NCBI GenBank assembly: GCA_026874595.1
Contig: CM049317.1
Span: 72,067,618 to 72,131,617, forward strand
Source of the DNA: Sipunculus nudus
Lineage: Eukaryota > Annelida > Sipuncula > Golfingiida > Sipunculidae
Direction: 5' to 3'
DNA length: 64,000 nt
The notes below the pieces were generated by a model. The model made no database searches. It saw only the letters and a list, made by a program, of their open reading frames with translations, and was not told the origin of the DNA. The position numbers and the translations under genes were made by a program. Shown piece after piece: positions 13,501 to 26,300 of this stretch. Every line of letters starts with the position of its first letter. The stretch's first letter is position 1.

Positions 13501-13923
13501 CCTTATATGGTATGCGTTTGATGTCCTAATATATAATAACAAATAAGATTTAGTGATAAAGAATTTAATTTTAATGTGCCTTTCTCAAATATAATAATAA
13601 TATTTTCACATTCAATTATCCTAAACTTTCACTCATCAACCAACGATTTTTATTTGAATTGCAGAGACTTCACCAAGCGGTACAGAGAAAGATTACACCA
13701 GAGTCGCACCATGGAGCAGTTATATGACACGCTGACTTTCTCACGTGACCGATCCAAAAGCAATACAGCTAAGTCCAATGAAATGCCAGTATACGCTGTG
13801 GTCAGGAGGAAGTCGAGAAACGACAAAAAAACGCCTGGGTCTGAGTTTCATTGCACCGCTCTTGGTGTGGAAGACGATTGGTGTAGAAGACGATTCCGGT
13901 CGCACCGAAGTGAGGAAATGTGA
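10573..13923 (+). pseudogene. degenerate tandem copy of the two-CTLD receptor (lectin gene B)
   Basis: Exon equivalents: 10573-10648, 10932-11138, 11441-11575, 11709-11949, 12135-12284, 12620-12697, about 13400-13487, 13665-13923. Lengths of exons 1, 2, 3, 5 and 6 equal those of gene A. Lesions: an 8-A run (11885-11892) makes exon 4 one base longer than in gene A and gives TGA at 11894; the last cysteine of CTLD 2 (TVC in A) is tyrosine (TVY); the exon 7 acceptor seen in A is missing and TAA lies in frame at 13392-13394; a 16-bp tandem duplication shifts the tail frame; a further TAG (from GAG) lies just downstream. A cryptic acceptor before 13439 would keep phase but leaves only about half the membrane helix. 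The signal peptide, most of both CTLDs and the tail motifs YDTL and YAVV remain readable. I infer a pseudogene; a homopolymer error could explain the exon 4 shift but not the rest. Confidence 0.8.
13864..13895 (+). repeat. 16-bp tandem duplication in gene B tail exon
   Basis: GGTGTGGAAGACGATT (13864-13879) is followed directly by GGTGTAGAAGACGATT (13880-13895), with one mismatch. Gene A has a single equivalent. Since 16 is not a multiple of 3, it shifts the tail frame and leads to TGA at 13921, removing the last tyrosine motif, which is still readable downstream as YGTYIDL near 13960-13980. Confidence 0.85.
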
Positions 13924-16900
13924 AGAAGGAGACGATTCACTAGTGTCATAGAGGGATAAATATGGCACCTATATAGACCTAGAGGAAAGAACAAATAACG
14001 TAATTAAAGAGGACCATATAACACTTTATGTGAATTGTAGACATATATGCTTATCCTCTATTTATGTGTAATATGTGATTTTTTATTTCTTGTAATTACA
14101 AAATAATTATATATTCATAAAAATTCCAGTTTATTTGATATATTATATCTAAATTGCAAATATGTGTTCATTTGTAATTATATATATAATTAATATATAA
14201 TTTATATATATATCATAAAGGAAGTATATATAGCACATGATTTTCAGAGTTGTATTAAAATTTGTATTTAAAAGTACATATAATTGTAGTTTTCATTTAT
14301 AATTATATAGAAAGCTTAATTAAGGGTTGTCAGACTTGTAAAAAACGAAATGCAAATCTGATAACTCTGAGTGTATATTGAATGTACATGTAATGTATAT
14401 AGACTGTTAAGTAATCCAATTTGCCCTTAGTTGTGAGAAACCACAGGTCACATATGTCACATGTCTACATATAATAGCTACATATTGTCAAGTATCCCTT
14501 ATAACCACAGATAATTTTCAGAAAAACTGCGGGTCATTGTGTACAGAAGCAGAGTAATTTTAGAGCAATTACAGCATTGATTCAGATAACCTACTCTCGA
14601 ATTCATGTCATTACATAACAGGCAGCTGCGACCATATCTGGTCAATGACTGTGTCATCTACGCGTCTGTAGACCAAAATACGTTAAACACTGACTCTGTA
14701 TGATTTAATAGGTATTTTCTAAGGAAAGAATTATATTTTGTTGAATTTGTTTAAAAGAATGTTTAAGATTATACAATTGCAACTTCATCATTGATATATC
14801 ATCATGGATATATCAGCATAAATAATATGCAGCAGTGGTCAACTTGATTATCATAATTTGTTGATTGAATCCTGTGGTTACTTTCCGCTTATTATTGGAC
14901 ATTAATTTATTGATTATGATATAACTTACACACTGCTTTGTAACTGTAGTCAGCACTTCTTGTGATCAAGTATATGTGTGCTATGCTATAGCCTTGAGGT
15001 TATGTATATAATTATATTCAAATATGTAAAATTCAAAGATAACTGTCTTGCCATCCCGTGAATAACCATGTCAGTAAAAGGACGCAGTGCAGTGATGTAT
15101 TGTTCAGTACGACCTGTAACCACTAATACCTCAAAGGGCCACTATGCTTCTCTTATCTATAATTATTGTAAACAAAGCTATTAAGGGAATTGCACTGTCT
15201 TCCCGTTATAAAGCCACTGCCCCTGTAAAAATGGATAGAGTACAAAATGGCGTCTGTTCATTTGACCTGATTTTAACTATGATTTTATCCAACGCTTTCA
15301 AGTCTTGTGCGAGTTCTACACCAAGAATATGACATTTATAGTTTTGACAATTTTCAACAGGTGTTGAATCACACTCTGAAACTGTCGAGAACGTCAGATA
15401 ATATACACTTTAGGTGCATGCGTTAATAAAGGACACAGCTAAAAAGGGAGAAAAGTTCTGTTATATAAGTGGAATATGTCTTACTTATATTGTAAATTGT
15501 CGTTTTTCTAGAAGGAAAGGATGCTAGAAAGAAATTTATTTTTGGCCTTCATCACATTCAGAGATTATTTTTACAGTGATCCGCTACATGCTGAAGGTAG
15601 TGATGTTGAAAGTAAAGGATATACTTGTGAAATTAACAGAGATTTTATTTACCAGTGAGCGTATATACTTCAAAGAGATAATAAATGTTTTAACCATTAC
15701 CAAACACAGACACGACACCATGCTTTTGGTACAAATGAAATAAGACATTTTACAATTTTACCTATGGCATATTCCTGCCCACTGGCAGGATATAAACCAG
15801 GAACATTTCAAGGTATTTCTCTCTGAGCAACGCGGATGGATAGGTGTATGACAAAGAGAGAAAGAAAACCTAGAAAAACGAAAGAATAAAAGATGAGAAA
15901 GTCTGGAAAAAAGTGTGGATTACACCTCATTATATTTGTGGGGATGTTCCATTACATTTATGCTGTAAATGAGATCTATTTAGATTACATTTGAACCAAC
16001 ACATAAGTTCGTTATGCATAAATTGAGAGGCGGACTGTAATATAGAGATAGAGATAATATAATTTGTCAAATCAAATCATTTTGAGAGAAAAGAGAGAAC
16101 CTCTAACTGATGGTGCTAAATCATTCAAGTTGTTAAATTTTTTACATATTTCCATTTCATGCAAGCGCCGAGAGATACTAAATAAGAGCTTTACTTTACT
16201 GACTTGCCTTCCTACATACACATCAGGCGTTTAGTTTGCCCCAAATTGGGTATATAAGATTCCTTGCAATAAAATGAAAATCCAAGATTAAGTAAAAATG
16301 TGATGGACGGATATTTTCATCTGAGTTTCTGATAGAGACAGGTTCAGATGAGACCGCTCATGATTTAATCCACATTTGGATTGAGGGTCAGTAAACTGAA
16401 GCCTCGCAGGAGGCTAGAATGTTCCTCTATTGCTTCCGGTGGCTTTTAATAAGCAGTATTGAAAGATAATTTTGTAACACAGTGTGTATTTACCAGGGTA
16501 ATCCCTCCCTTCATTTTAACATAACTGATGCTTATTAAAAATGACACTGGCATTTAAAAAATGCATGTGTTTCTGTGAACATCTAGTCTCCCCAGATCGT
16601 ACGTGTTCCCTCTGGTGCCTCCGATGACTTTTAACAAAAAGTATGAACAAACAGTTTTGAGCTTCAAATAGATTACCATGTCAGCCACTCTTGAAGAAGA
16701 GGAACATTATGATTTTAGATTCCAGGTGATGATACTTGTTGTATACCCCTAGGTCGTTCTATCACTGCTACCATTTCGGGGGAAACTTAGTTGAACGATA
16801 AGGTTCTCGTAAGTGCAAAAAGAGTTCTAGAATGCCCATTATGTACCTGCCGTGTTACCTTCTCTCCTCGAATTCACTTCACTGATGAATCACACAAATC

Positions 16901-18600
16901 ACACTGGCATTTTACCAAACGTGCCCTTTGTCCCTGAACTGACAGTCACACCCAGATGGCGAGACCCTTTCGTTTAGTAAGACATGTTGGAACATTAATA
17001 CATAAAATGTCACGTCAAACTATTATTCCCAATCCTGATCAGCTGTCATGTTTTCATCAACGGTTACGTGAAATTTGATCTTGCTTTCTCCTGCTGATGC
17101 GTGGCGTCACTGCCACGTTGTAAGAATGCCGCCCTCAGACGGCGAGGCCCTTTCATTTTCTAACTCAAGTCTGAAACACCAATACATAAAAATATCACGT
17201 CAGATTATTATTCGGCTTACCAGCTTGTACGAGATTTGTTAGAGCCTTGTGCATTGCGTCAATACCACGTTCTAAGAATATGCAAATAGTTCTCATCAGA
17301 TTCTTTTTCTTATTTTTTCTGTTTTCTATATATTAGATCTACCGCCATATCTTAACCCTTTGATGTACAACATTTTAATTATGGCTAGAATAATTTCCAG
17401 TGAATGACTGAACATTTGACTCTTTTTCTTCAACATATATGTTCACATAGTGATTATCTTCTTTTGTTTCCAGTCTTTTCTCTACGCCTGTACGTAGTGA
17501 TACATTGAAATTCCATAAAATAATTAAGGAATCCATTGTCGCTAATTCCGGTCACGAAATATACGTATCTTTGGAGCTAACTAAACCTGATAGATAGCTC
17601 AAAACTAAACGCCTTAATGATAAACTCATTTCCTGTGCTCACGGAACATGTGCTTACATTAAAAGCATGTAAACAAATTACATAAATCAGCTCAAGGTTG
17701 GTCATGGACCCTCATGGTTTATCAAATGGGTAAATGCTGGTCAAAGGCAGCATTACAAAAGATGTATCTCGAATTTTATACCTACACCCATAAAAATTTA
17801 ACATGAATATAACATTGATCTCTCAAATTTATGGTGAGAAATTTAGAGTACGAACATGGTAAACGTACAGAGAAATCACTGTTACAATACCTTGTGCGAG
17901 TTTTGGTGATATGATGGGAGTAGACATCTTCAATTGCATAAAAACTGAAGCATTATAATACATACGGTGGTTTTTAAGGCACTGATAGTAAACCAAATAT
18001 CATAGGGATGTATTTTGTATTTTTATTATAAAGATGTGTACTTAACTTATGCACAGAGGCACCCAATAATATGCCCTAGGCGCACATAGTTTCGTGTTGC
18101 AAGCACCACGCGTAATAATTTGATCCCCGCATCAAACACTGTATTTCTATTTTCAGTGGAAATATATCTATTTTGAGCTCCAGTTGATTGGACCTTTCTT
18201 TCAAGAAAATAAAAACAATAGACTTTAATAAAACTTCCTCACGTTATGCCGTGCTTTTACCTGTTTAGCAAAATAGTTCTGTTATGACCATGATGTCCCA
18301 TGGTTATATGACATTTACATCAAAGACCAATAATAAAAGGGTTAAAAATGTTCTCACGCCCGCACTGGTTCCTGAAACAAAGTGCCTGAGAAACACACTT
18401 TAGTGTTTGCCATAGTGCACTAGTTGAAAATACATAATACTGTTACAAAATTATTCAGTTCCAAAAGCAAGAAGAAGTCCAGGAGTAACGTAACAGTTTA
18501 TTCCCCAGGTAATGTTCGACTAAATCATTAGGTCACCGTTCACATTTCACGGCTCAAAATCCTGCTCCGGAGAATATAACACTCACACGGTCTTAGAAAA
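13924..18600. repeat. duplicated 3' flank, copy 2
   Basis: Counterpart of 4788-9950 downstream of gene B; the offset falls from about 9.4 kb at the genes to about 8.7 kb at the right end, so indels have accumulated. No gene seen. The last clear matching block ends near 18600 (CTCCGGAGAATATAACACTC here, TTCCGGAGGATATAACCCTC near 9900). Confidence 0.65.
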
Positions 18601-20371
18601 GGAAGTGTCACTTTCTAGCCCTGACTACGATTGTTCTAACGCTAATCATAACTTGAAACACACAGCCAAACTCTCTTTCTCTTGCTACTGACGATATATT
18701 TTCCGTTAAAGTCCCTTTTTACGCATGTCTCTGCAGCCTTATTTAAACTTAATCAAATTATGGCCTATCTTTACCAGAATAAGCGAAATTTGGAACCAAA
18801 ATATTTTTTTTTACAATTGTGACAAAATAAATTTTTTTATCAGCGTGCAACTTTCCAAATAGTCCTTTTTATACCCAAGAATTTTCAAAAATTTCCACGC
18901 AGTTGTCGTGTGCTCACCAGCGGAAGCCGACCGACACTCGGTCTGTTTCAAGAAGTGTTCACAACAATGGGTCGAACAATAGGTCTGTCGTCCAGGCGTT
19001 ATCCTAAAATGCTTAATAACATATAGAGCTATGGTATTTATGTATTAAAGATATTAACATGGAAAGAAAGATAACGGATTACGCATTCAAGTGATTATGT
19101 AGTCAACCCTGAACGGAAATGCATTGCAGCATTTCAATGTAAAATTTCCGAAACTGGAATGGTATTAAGCATGTGCAATGTTGTTTCTCGCTGACTGCTG
19201 CTTAACAATACGAAAGTGTTGATTTTGGCAATAATGAAAAATTAATGTGTATGTATATATTTCACTATGTGTCAATCTCTCTCACTTTCTCTATCTGTCT
19301 CACTTTCATTAAGAAATGCTGCGGGATGACAAATATTGTCAGACACTATATATAAGAATATAGAGTAAATAATGAAATATGTTAAAAATTAACATTTACC
19401 TTAGTCAAATATATAACCAAATATGTACAGCATTTACCATTTACTTTTGATTAAATACATAAATATATATATATATATATATCGTATAATCTTGACAGCC
19501 ACCTGATGATGAAAATGCACTATGGTATAAATAAAAAGAAAACACAACACGCATGCAGTTTTGTACAAACATTCAAAGTACAAGATTAAAGTTTCTGTTT
19601 CTTTTAGCATTCAGAAATTTTGAAAAAAAAAAACCATAATATTTCATGCTTTGGAAAAGTCTTCAAATCTCCGCCAGACGTCTCTCCGTTAGCTACGAGT
19701 CACCTCAATTTTGTCGCCCTGAGCACCAGGATGCGATTCATCACTGCTGCACTCACCGGAGAAGAGTGATAGAGGATGAAATATTTGGCTTCACATTACA
19801 TGTATAACAAAAGTTACGTAACTGCACAATTCATTTAGTTAAGAAAAATAAATTGTGATGTTAGAGTTAAGATTATGGTATACACATGTAAGATTCTTAA
19901 GTAAATGTGACAGAGGTTGTAACAATGATGGGAAAACGGGACTGGTGAAGATCTGTAGGTCCTTTCTCGTCCTGTAAATTAACATTTACAGGAAGATATT
20001 CCGAGTCAAATGTCAGTATCATAACAGAGAATGTATCATAGACAATGTTTCAAAATGTAATAATAAATCAGGTTTACATAAATAAACTGCAATGATTTTA
20101 AAATTATCAAAATAATATGTTACGTTTATTCAACAAATAATTAAACATTATCATATTATTATTTAACTTTTGTTCGCTCAACTATACCACATAAATACTT
20201 ATTCAATTCTATTGATATTTGCAATCTGCGTTTTATAAATTTATCTTTGCTTTTCTTTTCACTGTTATTTTAAACAGTATTTCTACAAATTGCTTAGTTA
20301 TAAGTAATACAACTATTATTTAGTCACGGCAGCGTCAAGATAATAAAGATAATACAAGACAGGATACACAC
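18601..20371. other. intergenic or 3' part of lectin gene C, unresolved
   Basis: No exon I can support. If gene C has stalk, membrane and tail exons like gene A, they should lie here on the minus strand, but no hydrophobic helix exon with suitable splice sites was found. A TA microsatellite lies near 19460-19482. Confidence 0.4.
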
Positions 20372-23300
20372 CTATAACCTTAGAATTTGATAAGCAGATT
20401 ACATGAGCTTTTTGTGCGCAATCTGCATATTTCCATTCATTTGAATCTGACTTCATCAGAACCCCACATCGCTGATCACTATCTTCTGTCCGCTGAGGAA
20501 ATGACAGAATATTGGGAACTGTCACGCCTGAAAGCAAATATATTGTATCTCTCTTTAAAACGTGATCTGGAAACAGAGACATTGCTTAGTAAAACAAAAA
20601 AAGACGAATTTCCACGTGGCTTTTTATTTGACGGGCTGATTGATTCAAGAACAGGCACAATCTGATGTGATTGGCTGGTGGAAATGTTACGTCATGGTTT
20701 TTATTTGGTAAAAATGTATCAAATGTGCTGATTTATGTTTTTATTCATCTCTAGAAATTAACAGAAATAATGTTCTTTTATTTAGATCTAGCATTTAATG
20801 ACACAATGCTAGTTCCCCTGTGGCTGACGTCATTGCACAGGGAGCGTGCAAACGGAAATGCTGACAAGTAAAAATGAAATTGACACAAATTTGACTTTTA
20901 TGCATAAAATTGAATAGCTCACTCTACCTGGATATGGACCTGTCTAACTTAAAAAGTTATAATAAATCATTCTTATGAGCACATGACATATATCATTGTT
21001 GTTGTATAACGGTAATTTCTCCCTTCTGGATTATCTTATGTTATTTCGGCAAACTGATGCGTGGCAAGCTAAAATAATATTGTGTTGCTTTGGTCGAATA
21101 AGATAAAGCTGTGTATTCATTCATCCGTTTTTCCGGCAACGACAATCCGGCAACGATAGTACGGCAACGACAAAATATTTGTCATTTAAAATTTCATTTG
21201 AGTGTGCACCAACGACAATGCGGTTCTATCCGAAACTCCCCCCCCCCCCCCCTTTCGGCCGCGGCAACCTTTTTTTCAAGGGTTTCAGACAAATGTTTGC
21301 GGCCTGGACCACCCCCCCCCCCCCCACCCCCAAACCTTTTCCGGACCTCGGTTCCTTTTATCAAGGCTTTGATATTAGTCCTCCTGGGTTGGACCCCTAC
21401 CCCCTTTTACTAATCCTGGATCCGCCCCTGGAATTGCTCTGTGAGGGCGCAAAAACAGTTAAATGACGTAATACTACCATGCACTGGCATCCTTTGCCAC
21501 TCCGGTGCCCCGAAAAGGCAAAATTTCGGCTAAATGGTTCAAAATGTAAGATAAAGAACTACTAAAGTGTACATAACTTAAAACCATGATACTTATAGAC
21601 AAATATATTTTAGGTATTCTTCGCCAATATAAGATAACCACTGTAGTATGGGCAGAGAAGTATTGCGTGTTTGGTGGAACAAATGAGTTAAGCGACAAGC
21701 CTTGGACTTCTATAAGGACTGACACAGTCGGACACTTACTCGTTCCTGACTCCATATACTTCCAGTCCTCTTTACTCCAGCCTACCCAGTACTCCTTCTC
21801 TCCCGGTTTGTTCTTAATCTGGTCAAATCTGACTTTGTGTGCCCAGTCTGAACCAGGGACCCAGAGGTCAGACCCAGCAGCCCGACACGCTGTCCGGGCG
21901 GCAAACCAGTCGGGGGCTCCGAAATTAACCTGAACGCAGCCTTTGTCTACACGTCGACAGTTCCATTTTGGGCACCAGTCGCAGTCTAAAAATTAGACCT
22001 CTCTTATTGATATTTATATCAACCATTATTAATAATAATGTATGATAATAATAATAATAATGCTAGTATATGTACTAGATAGACTTTTATAGTCCATATA
22101 CATTGTTAAAAGTTTTATTTTGTGTGGAATATCTTTAGGTCATCCAGTGCAACTGACACAGTATCTTCATAGTGCGGCCACTTGATTCAAAGGTATATAC
22201 AATATGCATTAAATATATTTAACTATACAGAGTGCGTGCATAACAATACGAAAAAGAATAAAAACAGTCCCATATAATAGTCAAAGTAAGGCTCTTACTA
22301 GCTAAAGTGTGAGAGGGGAAAACGAGGCTGAGTGAGACTTCTCCATGAGATATCAATCATTTTCCAATAAGATACCTGTAACATTCTTACTCTGTTATGT
22401 GCTGGGATAGGCCGCAATGATACTGTGATGGATTTCAGAGATCACTAAAACAATCACAGATGTCAAAATGTGTACTTTATACTTATCAGAAAATAGCTGT
22501 AAATATGAAACCATCACACTTTATATTATCACGAATGCATGAACCTTTACAAGAGTGATCAGGGCAAAATATGACAGCTGATCAGTCACAAAGGCTTCGC
22601 GGAAAAGCTGATGACAGTGTCCTACCAGAGTATGAGTAGAAGATACTGAGCACAGACAGGTAAATCGTAAATCATCCCGTGCTGACTGACAGGTGTTCTA
22701 AGGTGATAAATCCCTCACCCTCCCGGTAACAGATGTAGCCTTGAACCTCCTCCAGACATTCCACCCCTCTCATCTTCTCGTTGGTGATTGAGACACATTT
22801 ACCCTGCGTCAGGTCGTTTAGATCCTTCTTCAGCTCTTGAAAAGAACTCGTATCATTTGTATAAGTAATGTACAACGTATATTTCTTCTACACTTTATAT
22901 TACTGTGTTATTCATAGACAATGCTAAAGCAGATTACGCTGAATATTAAACAAAGGAAGGAGGATTAATAGATCTTAAATCAGGATTTGCCTCTCGGTGA
23001 TTTCACTATGAGAAGGAGGGGCGGATCCAGGATTTAGGAAAAACGGGGGGGGGGGGGGGGATTCAACCCAAGAGGACCGTTAAAACAACTAAAAAAAAGG
23101 TCCCCGGGTATTGAAAGGGGGGAGGGGGTCCAGGCCAAATAATTTGTCTGAAACCCTTAAAAAATGTTGCTTCGGATGAAAAATTGGGGTCCTCACCCCC
23201 TGGACCCTCCTCACCCTCGGATCCGCTTCTGAGAAGCATTAACTGCCACTGCCAGAAGATACATACTCATACCCGATTGTCCACATTACATCCAAAACTT

Positions 23301-26300
23301 CGCAAAGACTTTCAGTGAAATGTTTAGAGGAAAAACCGTGCTCTTGGACAAAGGAACAAGTGTACAATTTTTTGGTTTGGTGGATTAAATTTTGAGACGG
23401 CCAGTTAAATGAGCATATGTGGATGGGGGTCCAGACCAGGGAAGAGGTATGTGCTCTCTAAATGTTTTCTTCTCAGTGATAAAAATATTCAAACACTCAG
23501 ATTTTAATCATGCAAGAATTGCCAAGTTAAACTAAGGCTCGGTAACACTTTGAAAAACAATTTTATGCTTTGGTATTATGTTACCACTCTTTCCGCCAAT
23601 GAAGGGATACCATGGATAAAACAAAATTGATATGGTGAAGTGTTGTCTATGAAAATGATTACAGTTAATACGATTAGTCCCGAGTGCTAACTTGAAGAAT
23701 ATATCTCTGTTGCCAACCACATTACTTTTATAAATCGGAGAGAATACCAACAAAAATGTGTGGTTTGGCCTTAAAGTAAGCCTACTGAGTGTTGCAATGA
23801 CGTAATAATGGTCACGTGACGAAAATATAGCCATGTGTTAGTATTTGTGCCTGGAGCATTGCTGGAGGTAAAGCCATAATGTGATTATGTGCTTCAGATA
23901 TGCGTCCTAGACTACATCAATGTTTGAATAATATCTGTGAATTAATAGGTGATCTTATTATTATCTTCAAACATTTCGTGGCAATATTTGGTGGCAAATT
24001 GATAAGAAAAGCTAGTACGATGTATAATTTACTGTTAATCAGCATAGAAACAAATCATATACATCATCGTGTTGTATATGAAAACATAAAAAAGCGTCTT
24101 CGTCAGGAAGTGGGTTTTTGTGATGCAAAATCTCTGGTGATTAGGCCTACTATCATATATTATTTCATATAATTATATAATTCTAACTGGAAATGTTTGA
24201 GTAAACAAGAAAAACTGATGTCCCAATCAAATATATTTCTATATTTGCAGCCGTTTCTTTTTACGACTAAAACCAACTATACGTACCAATAGGATTACTC
24301 ACGTTTGAAGCCCGTCTCGTTGTGAGCCAGTGTTACAGGGGTCCATCTGATATATTTCGTACGTTCTACTGATAGCCATATTTTTTCTATTCTTTTCCGC
24401 TCCATGTAAGCAACAAGATTATCTTTTGTAGTTTTGCTCATAAATCCTGGCAGTGTCATTCCTTTTCCTTCACATAAGTTTCTAGCATCTGATTGATTCA
24501 CAGACCCGGGTAATAAAATGTAATCTCCAGCTGTAACAAAACGAAATAAGGACGGTTTGCCATCCCATACAGGGTTGGGGTCAGTTACAAAAGCAACCAT
24601 TACAATTATATGAACTTCCTAAAATCTCAGTTACAGTAACAAATTATTTTATAATCACTAAGAAATTATTTTATTATTATTGGTCTTTTATCATCATAAG
24701 GTCTAGAAAATACGTTACAGAAACGTTACAGGAGGCGGATCCAGGATTTAGGAAAGGAGGGGTCTAACCCAATCTTGAGGACCAATGATAAAACCTTTAA
24801 ACAGGTCGTGGTGTTCTGAAAGGGGGGGGGGGGGGAATCTAGGTCCGAACCCTTAAACAAGGGACCCATGGGTCACATCGCTCAGCTGAATTTTGGAAAA
24901 TATTAGTATCTGCAAAATATTTTTATTTCTTTTGGTTTTTCATGTCTATTATCATTAGAAAAGCTATGAGAAAATGGCCCTGCTAAAATGAAACTCTGTA
25001 AATTATAGAATAATGGACATGAGCAAAACCATTTAGTGATGCACCAAGTGAACAAATAGGCCTATGGTAAGTGTTATATAAAAGTAACATTTCATAAACA
25101 AATAATGTGTGAAGGTAATTAAGTTTTCAAAAGTTAGATATATGGCCATATGAGTTAAAAATTATTCCCCACAAAGTTTGACCAATATTCCTAATTTTAA
25201 TACTAAGTTAACAGTGTTAATCACACCTAGGCCCCGCCAACTTTAAGAGATATGAATGAAATGCTACAAAGTATTTATATCTTCTTAAACCTTGTCAGTT
25301 AGCACTTACATTAGATCCTAATATTTTATCACATTTGAATATAATGATTAAATTCCTGAAATTTTTTTCTTTAAAAAAATCAAAATTGTCAAAGTCTCAT
25401 CAAAAAGAATTTATTTAACATTAAAATTATTAGATTCATCTTGTTTATTAGTCCTGTGTATTGAAGGGGTGGGTGGGGGAGGGGTCTCCGTTGTTACTGC
25501 TCGTTGCTGAAAAAAATTGTAATTTTACGATTCATCTAGTTCATAGTACAGGTCTGTCAACAGAATTGGGGGGGGGGGGGGGCAGAGAAAAAGGCTCCCT
25601 GTGGTCTGGTATAAACTGCAGACAGCCTTATCAAGCTCAACTCAGTGGAGAGAGGGCTTGCCCTAGTGATGGGATTGCATAACATTATGCCAACAGCCTG
25701 GGGAGCATAGAGAGCTGCACTGAATGACCTACAGTCACCAAAGTGGACTGCTTGACAATGTAAGGGAATACAACAAGAGCCTCCAAAAAAAAAATCAATA
25801 ACTAGCCTAATTTTGCAGCTTTTATTTTCAAGTTTCAGATTTTAACAGATTAAATCCTTAAGTGCACATGCTGTGAAAATTAAATCCACAGTACATATAG
25901 GGAAAAAACGTGCCCTGTCCAAATTTGGGCAAAATTTAAGGTACCAATTTTTATTTTTGCTAATATTTTAAAAAATTTTAAAGATTTTGATCTAATTTTG
26001 GGTATATTTTTGGAAAAAAGTCCTTAGCTTTAACATGTTTTGTGTTAAACGATCAAATATCTTTCCTGATTTTTTTACAAAGTCCATTATGTTTGGAGCC
26101 AATAACTTTTTTAAATTGAATAATACTGACTTAATTTCTTGCATGTACATAGGAACTATATAGAGGAATATTTATGGTAAATATTAGGAAAAACAGATGA
26201 GTGGTTTTGATATTAGGCAGTCCTGAAGTGTACAATAGATTTCTAATAAAAAATTGAGGTTTTTACTTAATATCTCGAAAGACCGAAGTCCTATTAACCC

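Noticed and set aside
19560-19860. Possible tail exon for lectin gene C on the minus strand (frame ending DKIEVTRS)
   Set aside because: No acceptor in a matching phase and no membrane exon before it; similarity to the gene A tail is absent.
21111-21466. Proline-rich reading frames
   Set aside because: Produced by C runs inside an interspersed repeat; the same repeat elsewhere has no conserved frame.
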